Shown: positions 8,092 through 14,959, counted from the first letter of the stretch. The stretch is DNA of 64,000 nucleotides from Cyanobium sp. FGCU52 (GCA_024958715.1 JANWUS010000021.1:62001-126000); one strand, 5' to 3'. The notes: a model not told the origin generated them from the letters alone. Numbers and translations are program-made.

Positions 8092-8381
8092 AGGGGAATC
8101 GCATCCCGTTCAGCAGAGGCCAGAACTGTTGGCTTGAGGTTGCGCCGGCGAATCAGGTCAACGCGGCAGTGCAGGGTGTCCTCCAGGGCCAGCTTCAGGG
8201 CAATGCGCTCCAGAAGGCCGGTGTGGGGGGGCAGGTCCACGAGGAGATCAAGATCGCTGTCGGGCCCGGCCTGATCACGGACCACGGACCCAAACGCCGC
8301 CAGATTGGTGGCGCCGTGTGCGGCAGCGATGGCCTTGATCTTTGGAGCCTGAGCCAGCAGGTCGATGAGACGCATGGCCAC
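8088..8381 (-). CDS. mntA: MntA-type nucleotidyltransferase antitoxin
   Basis: This 97-residue minimal nucleotidyltransferase has the GSxVR...SDxDLxV signature: G31-S32, then SDLDLLVDL with acidic residues at about 43 and 45. The third acidic position is probably in CRVDLI. This family AMPylates and inactivates the HepT toxin encoded immediately downstream with a 4-base overlap. The start could be 8381 or the second Met at 8375. Confidence 0.9.
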   Translation of the reverse strand: MAMRLIDLLAQAPKIKAIAAAHGATNLAAFGSVVRDQAGPDSDLDLLVDLPPHTGLLERIALKLALEDTLHCRVDLIRRRNLKPTVLASAERDAIPL

Positions 8382-8520
8382 CCAAAAACCATCTGAACTC
8401 TAGGAGCTGCGGCTGAGCTCAGCATGTCGCCTGGTTTCATGACCAGGAACGGCGGCGGCCCTGGGCGCCAGCCCCGAGCGGCGGCTGGCTGATCGGGCCA
8501 CATCGAAGCGTGGTGCCAGC

Positions 8521-8583
8521 TCAGCCGGCGTCGATCTCGCGCTGCAGGCTCTCCCAGCCATGGCGCACGAAAGGCGGGCTCAT
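8521..8583 (-). pseudogene. 20-codon stub, possibly a truncated toxin
   Basis: An ATG overlapping the stop of the AbrB-like gene (ATGA arrangement) opens a frame of only 20 residues, MSPPFVRHGWESLQREIDAG, before a TGA. The tight coupling is what would be expected of a toxin gene behind an antitoxin, so I read this as the 5' remnant of one. No homologous continuation is clear in other frames. It could instead be a real small protein; confidence is low. Confidence 0.35.
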
Positions 8584-8927
8584 GCCCCCGTTGCCTCCTC
8601 ACCGAAATCGACGGTGACCCCGGCGAGCAGGTCGTCGTCCTCGGCGGCCATCGCCTCGGTGTAAGGCACAGGGCCGTCATCGGCCGTGAGCGCCTGGCGG
8701 CTGAGGAAATCGAGGAAGAGCCCGAGCATCAGGCTGTCGTCCTCAGCCTCACCCTCCGACTGTGCAGGCGGCTCCATCCGCAGCAGCAAGGTGGTGTCGT
8801 TCAAGACCTCCACATGGCCAGCGGCGCTGGCGAACTGGGGGTGATCACGGTAAAAGGCGGCCGGCAACCGCAAACCAGAGGAGTTGCCGATCCGGGCCGG
8901 CGTGACGCGGTAAGGGACGGCAGTCAT
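8580..8927 (-). CDS. AbrB-like antitoxin (orphan)
   Basis: This 115-residue protein starts MTAVPYRVTPARIGNSSGLRLPAAFYRDHP, a SpoVT/AbrB-like fold in which GNSSGLRLP is the usual loop-strand. It continues through a second hairpin (AGHVEVLNDTTLLLRM) and a long acidic tail that would bind a toxin. It lies in the TA region and ends in an ATGA overlap with a 20-codon stub, so it appears to have lost its partner. Confidence 0.65.
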   Translation of the reverse strand: MTAVPYRVTPARIGNSSGLRLPAAFYRDHPQFASAAGHVEVLNDTTLLLRMEPPAQSEGEAEDDSLMLGLFLDFLSRQALTADDGPVPYTEAMAAEDDDLLAGVTVDFGEEATGA

Positions 8928-9055
8928 GGCAGGCGTGCCAGCAAGGCCGGACTTACGTTTCGTGAGTCCTCAGCCTAGGGGCGATCCCCGCGTCTGTCGA
9001 AGGTACGCACCACGGCTTCTTCGGCGGTGCCAGGAGCGACCCCCATAGCTCTGTG

Positions 9056-9265
9056 CGGCCCGATGGCATCGCCGTGGTGCCGGTGGGGGCGCTGGGGCTC
9101 TGAGGGCAGCGCGGGGGAGCGCGTGAGTGCAGATCAGCCGCACCCCGAACGGTGATCTGCTCATTCACCCCTGCCCCAGCCAGGACGGCCAGGCTCTGCT
9201 GCAAGCACTCAGCGGCATTGACCCCGACGTTGTGGACGCTGTGGAGCAGCAACAGGCCGACTGCA
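9056..9265 (+). pseudogene. Copy of DUF4143 gene 3' end plus VapB fragment
   Basis: Bases 9056-9103 repeat, almost base for base, the 3' end of the DUF4143 ATPase gene at about 4133-4180 (RPDGIAVVPVGALGL then TGA). After about 25 extra bases, the frame at 9127 gives MQISRTPNGDLLIHPCPSQDGQALLQALSGIDPDVVDAVEQQQAD, which corresponds to the VapB fragment at 4187-4255 but extends further at both ends. The similarity stops near 9265, where fragments of the minus-strand vapC begin. It is a decayed partial duplicate of the 4.1-4.3 kb locus. Confidence 0.7.
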
Positions 9266-9314
9266 GGGCAGGGGTGATCGGCGGGAAGGTCTCGATCGTG
9301 CTGCTGTCACTGAC

Positions 9315-9469
9315 CGCAGAACCCAGGCCACCTCAGCGATCACCGCATCGGGGATGACCACGCCACCCGCGGCGATGGCATCGTGGAAGGCCCGTTCAGC
9401 GATCGGCGTCCGCTGCGGGTCGTCGCCGATCAGAAGCCGCACCACCCTGCTGGTGTCAAGGGTCCTCAT
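9315..9469 (-). pseudogene. Truncated second copy of vapC (6249-6656)
   Basis: From the ATG at 9469 the frame reads MRTLDTSRVVRLLIGDDPQ, TPIAERAFHDAIAAGG and PDAVIAEVAWVL, closely matching the first 51 residues of the intact vapC. The conserved Asn after the catalytic Asp is changed to Ser. Homology ends near 9315 and the rest is unrelated sequence. Toxin activity is not expected. Confidence 0.8.
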
Positions 9470-9693
9470 GGCCAACGGCGGAGGCAATGGCGCGCTCCAT
9501 ATTCTCGAGGCTCAGCGTTCGCCGGACTGCCGGCCGATCACAGTAAAGATCCTCGGGCTCGTCTTTCGCGGGCACAGCATCAGCCGGCCCTGCAGGTCAA
9601 TGCTCGCCTGCAGCCTGGAGCCAGGCCCAGGGCATCACGCAGCTGCCTGGGAATGGTGAGCTGACCCTTGGGGCGGAGCGTGACGGCGTCCAT
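9456..9693 (-). pseudogene. Frameshifted second copy of the AbrB-type antitoxin
   Basis: The copy starts with a proper ATG (MDAVTLRPKGQLTIPRQLRDALGLAPG) and ends with the same overlap into vapC as the intact locus. Relative to 6643-6888 it has a 7-base deletion after the LGLAPG codons and a further single-base deletion downstream (CTTGTGCTTGTGCCC against CTGATGCTGTGCCC), so it cannot encode the full antitoxin. Its ATG shows what the start of the intact paralogue probably was. Confidence 0.8.
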
Positions 9694-9702
9694 CAACCAA
9701 CT

Positions 9703-9721
9703 GTAAGGCGAGTCGCCTGAC
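9703..9721. promoter_or_regulatory. Operator copy upstream of the decayed AbrB/VapC locus
   Basis: GTAAGGCGAGTCGCCTGAC matches the palindrome at 6898-6916 except at two positions and keeps all but one of the nine arm pairs. It stands at the same distance from the antitoxin start. It may still bind the intact antitoxin made from the other locus. Confidence 0.5.
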
Positions 9722-9846
9722 AGCTGGCGGCCTCAAGACGACGCTGGCTTCGGCTGCGGAGTGGCCCTCGGCGAGGATGCCAGGCAGGGCTGCCTCCGCC
9801 CCAGCCACCCCCCAAGAACCATTACTGCAGCAGCATTGATGCGGAA

Positions 9847-9920
<74 letters not shown>

Positions 9921-10071
9921 ACAAAGCTTCAGTATGGACGAGCGCAGCGGGACCCGCCCGCCAGAGCGAGTGCCAATCTGGCAACCGGCTATGGTCAGCG
10001 AATCCCAACCACAAGGATCGTTGACGCCAGCGACCGCCTTCTGTAGAGTTGCGTGGCATAGAGCTTCTTGA

Positions 10072-11025
10072 TTACCCATAAGCCTCCGCTACCCTGAGAC
10101 TCCTTGCCGTGCAAGGCTTGCAGCAGCAGACGGCGTTAGCGATTCGCTCCGTTATCTCCGCCAGCGAGAAGCGCCGGTTGAAGCGGAAGCAGTGGCCGCC
10201 GAGGTACCGCCTGGCGTACTTGTCAAAGTTGAAGGCGTGGAAAGTGCCGTTGAGGCTGGTCTTGAGGTTGCCAAGCACCGTGTTGATCCAGCGAAACTGA
10301 GGAACATCTTTGGGGTGCCTGCCACCGGTGACGATGACCTCGTGGCTGCAACCTGCCGCGGTGACCGAGCGAAAGCAGGCCAGGCCATCAGAGAGAACGG
10401 CGCTGCCGGGAGCCAGGTGATCCCTGGCCCAGGTGGCGATCGCCTCGGAACTGAAGCCAGCCACCGGAGTGATTTTGGCGTGGACCGGGCGACCTGCCTC
10501 GTTCACTGAAACGGCTGCGACAATGGGTATCTTGTTCTCCGATCCGCGACCTGCCTTGCCACCCGGGCGTTCTCCGCCGAGATATGCATCATCGATCTGG
10601 ATCTTTCCCCGCAGCACGTAGGCATCATCCCGATCGCTCATGGCCCTCAGAATCTTGTTGTGAAGTAGCCAGGCCGTGTCATAGTTCACTCCCAGATGGC
10701 GGCTAAGCTCTAAAGACGAAATGCCGGTTTTGGCCTGCCCGATCAAATAGAAGGCCTGAAACCAAGTGGTGAGGGGCAACTTGGTGGCCTGCATGATCGT
10801 GCCGGCCGTAAGAGTGGCCTGATGGCCACAGGTGCGGCACCGATAACGCTTGAGCCGTCGCCCATAAACGAGTCCATGCTCATGGCCATCGCAGCGTGGG
10901 CAGCGGAACCCATCTGGCCAGCGAGCCTTCTCCAACGCAGCCTCACAGTGCTCCTCAGTGCCATAGAGGCGCAGGAACTGGCGCAGTGAGAGGCCTTTCT
11001 GGAACTGGATCGCGCTGCGGGCCAT
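10072..11025 (-). CDS. IS1595-family transposase
   Basis: This 317-residue transposase has an N-terminal zinc ribbon (CPRCDGHEHGLVYGRRLKRYRCRTCG, four Cys) preceded by a helical DNA-binding part (RQFLRLYGTEEHCEAALEKARWPDGFRC). A DDE/DDN-type catalytic domain follows: QIDDAYLGGERPGGKAGRGSENK, LSDGLACFRSV and a final block near FRWINTVLGNLKTSLNGTFHAF. The length and order match the IS1595 group. No frameshift is seen, so it may be active. The start ATG at 11025 lies 5 bases downstream (in the sense of transcription) of a strong hairpin. Confidence 0.92.
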   Translation of the reverse strand: MARSAIQFQKGLSLRQFLRLYGTEEHCEAALEKARWPDGFRCPRCDGHEHGLVYGRRLKRYRCRTCGHQATLTAGTIMQATKLPLTTWFQAFYLIGQAKTGISSLELSRHLGVNYDTAWLLHNKILRAMSDRDDAYVLRGKIQIDDAYLGGERPGGKAGRGSENKIPIVAAVSVNEAGRPVHAKITPVAGFSSEAIATWARDHLAPGSAVLSDGLACFRSVTAAGCSHEVIVTGGRHPKDVPQFRWINTVLGNLKTSLNGTFHAFNFDKYARRYLGGHCFRFNRRFSLAEITERIANAVCCCKPCTARSLRVAEAYG

Positions 11026-11030
11026 GACTT

Positions 11031-11052
11031 GACTGGTATCTGTGTACCAGTC
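11031..11052 (-). promoter_or_regulatory. Hairpin immediately upstream of the transposase start
   Basis: GACTGGTA and TACCAGTC form perfect 8-bp arms around a 6-base loop, ending 5 bases before the transposase ATG. It occupies the place of a ribosome binding site. Transposase mRNAs often carry such structures to block translation from read-through transcripts; that role is inferred here. Confidence 0.45.
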
Positions 11053-11116
11053 TACGGCTGCGTCTGCCCGTGCGCGGAGCGAGCTGGGTAATCAAGTAGA
11101 GCTTTACAGACTCTCC

Positions 11117-11794
11117 ATGTCCCTGCGCATCCTCAAGACCGCGAGCACTGCCGCCCTGATGGGCGCAGGCCTCACTGTGGCCCTAGCCTCTCCCAGTCAC
11201 GCCGCCGTTTCATGTAACCCCCTTGGGTCGGCTATGTTTGGCGCCGGCTACACCTGCTTAGCCGGCGACAAGCTCTACTCAGAGTTCACTATTATTGAGG
11301 ACCCGGGTAACCGGCTGTTTGACGGCTCATATACAATTGCTGACAACGACCCCAGCCACTCGCTGACTGGTAGCGGATCCTTCAGCACAGGTACCTACTC
11401 ATTTAGCTATAGGATGCAGGTCGTTGGACCAAATGCAATCAACCGCGAATTTGGTTCCATTTCTACCAGTGGCTCTTCTTCGGCTATTCCTGGCCCGAAC
11501 ACTTTCTCCAAGACCCTCTCAGCTGAATCTGCCGGGCCCGTCACCACTGGCCCCGCGACAGCTTTCTTCCCTGGTGGACCCAACCCAAGCCCCCTTGCCA
11601 CCTTCTCTCCTGGCGTCAAGGACGCTATCTTCACCTCCACACTCACCGTGACAGGCGGGGTGGCGCAGGTCTTTACGGACGACATTACCCAAACGCAGCT
11701 TGACAAAACCCCCGGGCCTCTCTCTATTCTTGGCGCTGGAGCTGCCTTCGGTTTCTCTCGGAAGATGCGCCGTAGGATCAAGCAAGCGGCTTGA
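11117..11794 (+). CDS. Secreted protein with CTERM-like sorting tail
   Basis: This 225-residue protein starts MSLRILKTASTAALMGAGLTVALASPSHA, a clear Sec signal peptide with cleavage after ASPSHA. The mature part is rich in Gly, Ser, Thr and Asn with beta-strand patterns. It ends TPGPLSILGAGAAFGFSRKMRRRIKQAA: a PGP motif, a hydrophobic stretch and a basic tail, the tripartite form of PEP-CTERM-type sorting signals in a variant seen in cyanobacteria. GC content and codon use are lower than in the core genes. No exosortase gene is in the window. The longer frame from 11042 runs through the IS end and is not used. Confidence 0.75.
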   Translation: MSLRILKTASTAALMGAGLTVALASPSHAAVSCNPLGSAMFGAGYTCLAGDKLYSEFTIIEDPGNRLFDGSYTIADNDPSHSLTGSGSFSTGTYSFSYRMQVVGPNAINREFGSISTSGSSSAIPGPNTFSKTLSAESAGPVTTGPATAFFPGGPNPSPLATFSPGVKDAIFTSTLTVTGGVAQVFTDDITQTQLDKTPGPLSILGAGAAFGFSRKMRRRIKQAA

Positions 11795-11850
11795 TTTTTC
11801 TTGCTCACCTCTCCTCTTTTGTGGCCTCATATATCAGAAGAGTGTCTCTC

Positions 11851-11876
11851 AGCCCCCTTCAAGGGGGCTATTTTTT
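11851..11876 (+). terminator. Rho-independent terminator
   Basis: AGCCCCCTT-CAAGGGGGCT forms a GC-rich stem followed by ATTTTTT. It lies 57 bases after the stop of the secreted protein gene and should end its transcript. Confidence 0.85.
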
Positions 11877-11954
11877 GGCCTTGTGGTTGCCATCAGAAAT
11901 CCAGGCCCATGATGGTAAAATGATTTGACATTATGAATTTCATGCATCCCTGAT

Positions 11955-12692
11955 ATGCCCCCTGAAGATTCTTCCATTGCTTTAAGCAGGCTGAAGTCAA
12001 TGGAAAGCAGCACAGCCCAGGCTGTGTTCATCGGTGGAATTGTGTTAATAGCCACCTTTGCCAACACCCTGGTCTTTTCTTCATTTCCCCTGCAACTGCT
12101 CCGTCCCGACTGGCAGTTGCGAATGGCTGGCACCTTTCTCTCTTTTGGCGCCACCGCGCTGATCGGTGTGCTTATGGTTGCCATCTCCGAACGTGGCCTC
12201 AGTTACCGGGCCAGTTCCATGGCTACTCAGGCAAGGTTGATTCGCAAATTGGCGGTTTGGGCCGCTATCGGTTACATCATCCTTATCCCTGCTCAGGTCA
12301 CAGCTGGGTTTAGGTTTCTCGGCGAGAGGGCTGAGGCCGAGAAACAGCCAATCGTCCTGTGGAGACAATTACGCGGTCGCATCCAGGCCACGGAGACGGA
12401 AGCCCAGTTGCGTGAACTCCTTGGTCGCCTGCCCGAGCTTCCACCCCTTCCCGAGAAGTTTGATCTCCCCTTGGCCAAGGTGAAGGAGGAGTTGATCAGT
12501 TATACCGATTCGAAATTCGCAGCTCGTGACACCCAACTAGAAAAAGCTCGCTCTGAGCGCCTGCAGAACTTTCTGATTGAAGCCATTCGCAACAGCATTC
12601 AATCCTTGCTCCTTGCCGCAGGATTTTCTGCCGTTGCTAAGCGGGGGACGCCTTTAGACGGGCCGGGCCTATTCAACAACCTCATCCCCTGA
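11955..12692 (+). CDS. Membrane protein, possibly HpsJ-like
   Basis: This 245-residue protein has three or more predicted membrane helices in the first half: AVFIGGIVLIATFANTLVF, then LSFGATALIGVLMVAI, then LAVWAAIGYIILIPAQVTAG. A soluble charged segment with coiled-coil character follows (ATETEAQLRELLGRLPELPPLPEK and later). A last hydrophobic stretch is at ARNSIQSLLLAAGFSAV. The block FPLQLLRPDWQLRMAGTFL resembles HpsJ-type proteins linked with cyanobacterial exosortase or polysaccharide-secretion loci, but this is an impression only. Standing beside a CTERM-like substrate makes that link worth testing. Confidence 0.6.
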   Translation: MPPEDSSIALSRLKSMESSTAQAVFIGGIVLIATFANTLVFSSFPLQLLRPDWQLRMAGTFLSFGATALIGVLMVAISERGLSYRASSMATQARLIRKLAVWAAIGYIILIPAQVTAGFRFLGERAEAEKQPIVLWRQLRGRIQATETEAQLRELLGRLPELPPLPEKFDLPLAKVKEELISYTDSKFAARDTQLEKARSERLQNFLIEAIRNSIQSLLLAAGFSAVAKRGTPLDGPGLFNNLIP

Positions 12693-12750
12693 TCCCGATC
12701 GCCTTACGCGATCCGAATGGCGCCATGCCTTCTGCAGCTGCTGTGATTGT

Positions 12751-13045
12751 GGAAGGGAGGCGAGGTGATCGCGGACGGTGTGCTCCATCCCCATCGGGGG
12801 GGCAACCGGCTGAGGAAAGTCCGGGCTCCCCAAGGATCAGGCCTGCCGCATAACGCCCGGTGCGGGCGACCGTGAGGACAGCGCCTCAGAAACGCACCGC
12901 CGATGGCCGTCCGGCCTTGCCCGGCGGCAGAGCCAAGGGTGCGGTAAGGGCGCACCAGCGGCATCGAGAGGTGCCGGCTCGGTAAACCGCGGCCGGGAGC
13001 AAGGCCAGGGCTAGCGGTTGGGCGCTTTCCCGATCCCTTCCCCCT
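12751..13045 (+). pseudogene. Truncated second copy of RNase P RNA
   Basis: This stretch follows the complete rnpB at 13534-13973 through the 5' two thirds: GGCGAGGTGATCGCG near the start, then the conserved TGAGGAAAGTCCGGGCTCCC, the TAACGCCCGGTGCGGGCGACCGTGAGGACAG region, and GCACCAGCGGCATCGAGAGG / TGCCGGCTCGGTAAACC. It stops after about 295 bases. The 3' third, with the ACAGAACCCGGCTTAC block and the 3' strand of helix P1, is missing. The near-universal GCCACAGAAA is changed to GCCTCAGAAA, and the variable helices differ, so it is not a recent exact copy. Not expected to be catalytic. Confidence 0.85.
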
Positions 13046-13066
13046 TGGACCTCCATCCCGGAACAA

Positions 13067-13311
13067 GCCTACCAACCTGGCGTTGCCATGGCCCCCTGAG
13101 AGCAGCTGGAACAGCTGAAAAGCGAGGCCAGCCGTATGGGCATCAGCCTGAACTTGCTTGTTCAGCAACGACTGACTGGGGATTCCCCGCAGCCCCGCCG
13201 GCCCCATGGCGATCTCGATGCGCTGGCCGGTTCTTGGTCTGCCGAGGAAGCCGAGGCCTTCACTATCGCGATCGCCCCCTCGAGCAAGTGGACCCGGATC
13301 CCTGGGTCTGA
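13067..13311 (+). pseudogene. Decayed VapB-type antitoxin
   Basis: The segment encodes pieces of an antitoxin: PTNLALPWPPE in one frame, then after a shift near 13097 EQLEQLKSEASRMGISLNLLVQQRLTG and DLDALAGSWSAEEAEAFTIAIAP. A missing base near 13281 shifts the frame; with it restored the tail would read FEQVDPDPWV and stop at the TGA at 13309-13311, directly before a vapC start. At least two frameshifts mean no full protein is made. Confidence 0.7.
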
Positions 13312-13314
13312 TCC

Positions 13315-13449
13315 ATGCGCCCCATCGCCCTTGACACCAACACCGTCGAGAGCCCACGGATGTCCACCGACACCGCCGATGCCGATGCCCACGTCCTTCA
13401 GGTGGAAGGCCTGCGGGTGATCCGCAGCTGGCAGGAGGCTCTGCCCTGA
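13315..13449 (+). pseudogene. Internally deleted VapC (44 codons)
   Basis: The frame begins MRPIALDTNT, the standard PIN start with its first catalytic Asp, and ends DAHVLQVEGLRVIRSWQEALP, which resembles a PIN C-terminus. About 90 residues between them are missing. It follows the decayed antitoxin by 3 bases, in the usual vapBC order. Toxin activity is not expected. Confidence 0.65.
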
Positions 13450-13533
13450 GTCCGCTCGCCGGCCAGTCCATCGGATCCAACCTGGCCGTCGCTGAAGCCA
13501 GGCGCAAACCGCGCAGCGGCTAATCTCCTCTGA

Positions 13534-13973
13534 GGAAAGCAGGCGAGGTGATCGCGATCGGAGCGGCGGCGGTCTTCGGGCCGTCCGCCGGGTCCGGTTG
13601 AGGAAAGTCCGGGCTCCCCAATGGCCAGGCCTGCCGGGTAACGCCCGGTGCGGGCGACCGTGAGGACAGTGCCACAGAAACACACCGCCGATGGCCCCGT
13701 GGGAGGTTCGCCTCGCCCGGTGCACAGGCAAGGGTGCAAGGGTGCGGTAAGAGCGCACCAGCGGCATCGAGAGGTGCCGGCTCGGTAAACCCCGGCCGGG
13801 AGCAAGGCCCAGGGACAACGGTTGGCCATCTTCCCCGTCCCGTTTCAAGCGAGCCGCTCGAGGCCGCCGGTAACGGCGGTCCCAGACAGATGATCACCCC
13901 CCGCTTCCGCCCCGCGCCCAACGGCCCGGCCGGCGGCAGCGGGGAACAGAACCCGGCTTACGTCCTGCTTTCC
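13534..13973 (+). ncRNA. rnpB: RNase P RNA (complete, bacterial A type)
   Basis: About 440 bases contain all conserved blocks in order: TGAGGAAAGTCCGGGCTCCC, GAGGACAGTGCCACAGAAA, GGTGCGGTAAGAGCGCACCAGCG, GAGAGGTGCCGGCTCGGTAAACCCC, CAGACAGATGATCACC and AACAGAACCCGGCTTACG. The ends pair perfectly as helix P1: GGAAAGCAGG (13534-13543) with CCTGCTTTCC (13964-13973). The RNA is the catalytic part of RNase P, which trims the 5' ends of tRNAs. The start codon of rnc follows only 4 bases after P1. Confidence 0.95.
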
Positions 13974-13977
13974 CCCC

Positions 13978-14691
13978 ATGGACACCGCCCGCCGCCAGCA
14001 GCTCATCGCCCTTCTTCAGGGCCTCGGCGTCGATCCCCCGGCTGAGCTGAACCCGATCGATGAGGCCCTCACCCACACCTCCGCCGGCCTGGCCCGCGAT
14101 CACGAACGGCTCGAATTCCTCGGCGATGCGGTGCTGCGCCTGGCGGCCGCCGAGTTCCTCGAGCGCGAGCATCCCCAGCTGGGCGTGGGCCGCCGCTCAG
14201 CCCTGCGCGCCCAGCTGGTGAGCGACCGCTGGCTGGCGGAACTGGCCGAAACCTGCGCTCTCGAACCCGCCCTGAGGATCGGGGCCATCGCCGGCGGCGA
14301 CCGGGCCGGCCGCGCCACTCTGCGGGCGGAATGCGCCGAGGCCCTCGTGGGTGGCCTCTACGAAGCCTGGGGCGGCGGTTCCGCCGGCCTGGCCGCCGTG
14401 CACACCTGGCTCACGCCCCACTGGCGCCGGGCCGCCAGCGAACTGCTCGCCGATCCCCACCGCCACAACTGGAAGACAGCCCTGCAGGAATGGAGCCAGG
14501 GCCAGGGGCTGGGCCTGCCCTCCTACCGCTGCGAGGAACGCAGCCGCAGCCACGGCGATCCCCGCCGCTTCCAGTGCCAGGTGCACGTGGGGCCGCTGGC
14601 GGGCGAAGGCTGGGGTGGCTCGCGCCGGGAGGCCGAGCAGCAGGCGGCCCGCGCCGCCCTGGGGCAGCTCAGGCCGCCTGCAGGGTGCTGA
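13978..14691 (+). CDS. rnc: Ribonuclease III
   Basis: This 237-residue protein cleaves double-stranded RNA in rRNA maturation and RNA turnover. The signature HERLEFLGDAVL lies at residues 42-53 with catalytic E46 and D50; the later acidic block is AECAEALVGGLYE near residues 119-131. The dsRNA-binding domain follows from about residue 160 (NWKTALQEWSQGQGLGLPSY ... GWGGSRREAEQQAARAAL). The start ATG sits directly behind the rnpB 3' end and no Shine-Dalgarno sequence is visible, so expression probably depends on the rnpB transcript. Its 3' end overlaps the opposing ndhS by 23 bases. Confidence 0.95.
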   Translation: MDTARRQQLIALLQGLGVDPPAELNPIDEALTHTSAGLARDHERLEFLGDAVLRLAAAEFLEREHPQLGVGRRSALRAQLVSDRWLAELAETCALEPALRIGAIAGGDRAGRATLRAECAEALVGGLYEAWGGGSAGLAAVHTWLTPHWRRAASELLADPHRHNWKTALQEWSQGQGLGLPSYRCEERSRSHGDPRRFQCQVHVGPLAGEGWGGSRREAEQQAARAALGQLRPPAGC

Positions 14692-14848
14692 GCGGCAGGG
14701 TCACCAGCTTGTCCCAGTTGCCGCCCTCGAACAGCACCGCCGCCTTCCGGCCACTGATCCGCTGCACGAAGCCCTTGTAGCCGTCGTAGATGGAGGTGAT
14801 GTCGCGCACCACCACCGTGGAGCCGGGGAGGATCGGAGCGGAGGCCAT
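14669..14848 (-). CDS. ndhS: NAD(P)H-quinone oxidoreductase subunit S (NdhS-like)
   Basis: This 59-residue SH3-like protein has ILPGSTVVVRDITSIYDGYKGFVQRISGRKAAVLFEGGNWDKLVTLPL. The LPGxxV start and the EGGNWDKLVT block mark NdhS, the peripheral subunit of the cyanobacterial NDH-1 complex that helps bind ferredoxin for cyclic electron flow. The ATG at 14848 is chosen because upstream sequence in this frame looks non-coding. It overlaps the rnc 3' end on the opposite strand. Confidence 0.85.
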   Translation of the reverse strand: MASAPILPGSTVVVRDITSIYDGYKGFVQRISGRKAAVLFEGGNWDKLVTLPLSTLQAA

Positions 14849-14959
14849 CACGGGGGGCAGGGGCGCGCGGCAATCCTCGCGCATTTCAGCGCCGGTGGGG
14901 GCGCGGCTCGTCGCGGGCGATGATCGGAACCCAGGGCCAGCCGCGGAGCCAGCCACGCC

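Larger units (their letters stand above)
10067..11096 (-). mobile_element. IS1595-family insertion sequence
   Basis: A single transposase gene is flanked by inverted copies of CTTGATTACCCA (10067-10078, and its complement 11085-11096). Weaker similarity extends outwards for perhaps ten bases (AGAGCTT / AAGCTCTA), so the true ends may lie somewhat outside the given limits. The transposase stop codon falls within the left repeat. I could not define a target-site duplication. The right end lies about 20 bases from the start of the next gene. Confidence 0.8.

Noticed and set aside
8455-8490. A second small copy of the DUF4143 gene (CCCTGGGCGCCAGCCCCGAGCGG resembles about 3808-3830)
   Set aside because: The match is short and in a GC-rich context; it could be chance. 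Too weak to list as a feature.
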